NCBI RefSeq assembly: GCF_002101585.1
Contig: NZ_LQOT01000040.1
Location: forward strand, 79,548 to 143,547
Direction: 5' to 3'
DNA from: Mycolicibacter engbaekii
GTDB taxonomy: Bacteria; Actinomycetota; Actinomycetes; Mycobacteriales; Mycobacteriaceae
DNA length: 64,000 nt
Notes under the pieces: generated by a model
Told to the model about the DNA's origin: nothing
The model's database searches: none
The model's input: the letters and a program-made list of their open reading frames with translations, nothing else
Position numbers and translations under genes: made by a program
Part shown: piece by piece, positions 63,978 to 64,000 of the stretch
How the letters are laid out: the number at the start of each line of letters is the position of its first letter
Position numbering within the stretch: the first letter of the stretch is position 1

Positions 63978-64000
63978 CCCCGGCTTTTGCCGGGGTTCTT
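63978..64000 (+). terminator. Intrinsic-type terminator hairpin at window end
   Basis: CCCCGGC-TTTT-GCCGGGG (63978-63995) is a perfect 7-bp stem followed by TTCTT. It could end the leuT transcript or belong to whatever lies beyond the window. Confidence 0.6.

Overview
The window is a high-GC actinobacterial chromosome segment centred on the replication origin of a mycobacterium. The gene order from the pcnA/mutT4 pair through rpmH, dnaA, dnaN, recF, gyrB, gyrA, ileT, alaT, the pknB-pknA-pbpA-rodA-pstP-fhaB-fhaA operon and leuT is the one I know from M. tuberculosis H37Rv (Rv3906c to Rv3924c, then Rv0001 to Rv0020c). Two PPE genes, an mtc28-type antigen, an F420-type oxidoreductase and the MurJ-pseudokinase fusion all fit Mycobacteriaceae. 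The presence of PPE genes argues against the simplest rapid growers, but the species cannot be fixed from this sequence alone.

Layout: (1) 1-16975 holds the block known in H37Rv as Rv0050 (ponA1) down to Rv0036c. Here it lies left of the origin and is flipped relative to its usual place. It carries cell-wall synthesis (ponA1), inositol phosphate synthesis (ino1), leuS, regulators (PadR, MarR) and an amino-acid ABC transporter with a fused binding protein and permease. (2) 16976-19600 is a junction with 54-bp repeats and two PPE genes. (3) 19608-38774 runs from a Ca-binding-repeat protein through pcnA, mutT4, DUF6049, murJ, sigM, a short anti-sigma-M-like protein, trxB2-trxC and cwlM. The leftward parB-parA-rsmG-jag-yidC-yidD-rnpA-rpmH series follows, with three parS sites. 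(4) 38775-46599 holds dnaA, oriC, dnaN, recF, dciA and gyrB. gyrA, a DUF3566 membrane protein, two tRNAs, cwsA, ppiA, crgA, a DUF881 gene and trpG/pabA follow. (5) 53918-63567 is the leftward Ser/Thr kinase and cell-elongation operon, followed by tRNA-Leu and, at the edge, a short tandem repeat and a hairpin.

Functionally the window joins three systems: replication initiation (DnaA, clamp, DciA, gyrase), chromosome segregation (ParA/ParB/parS) and peptidoglycan growth. The kinases PknA and PknB, the phosphatase PstP and the FHA readers FhaA and FhaB are encoded with targets or partners known in other mycobacteria: CwlM, the MurJ pseudokinase tail, PonA1, PbpA, RodA, CrgA and CwsA.

The observations most worth checking are: gene order that fits an inversion across oriC with its joint beside PPE genes and repeats; an anti-sigma-M-like protein with no sigma-binding domain; a 27-bp duplication adding a second parS inside parA; an 18-bp palindrome present in two segregation/division loci; MIRU-like 54/56-bp repeats; a cysteine-rich tail on a small membrane protein; and about a dozen TANNNT boxes set 6-8 nt before start codons, which point to leaderless transcripts and help fix several starts.
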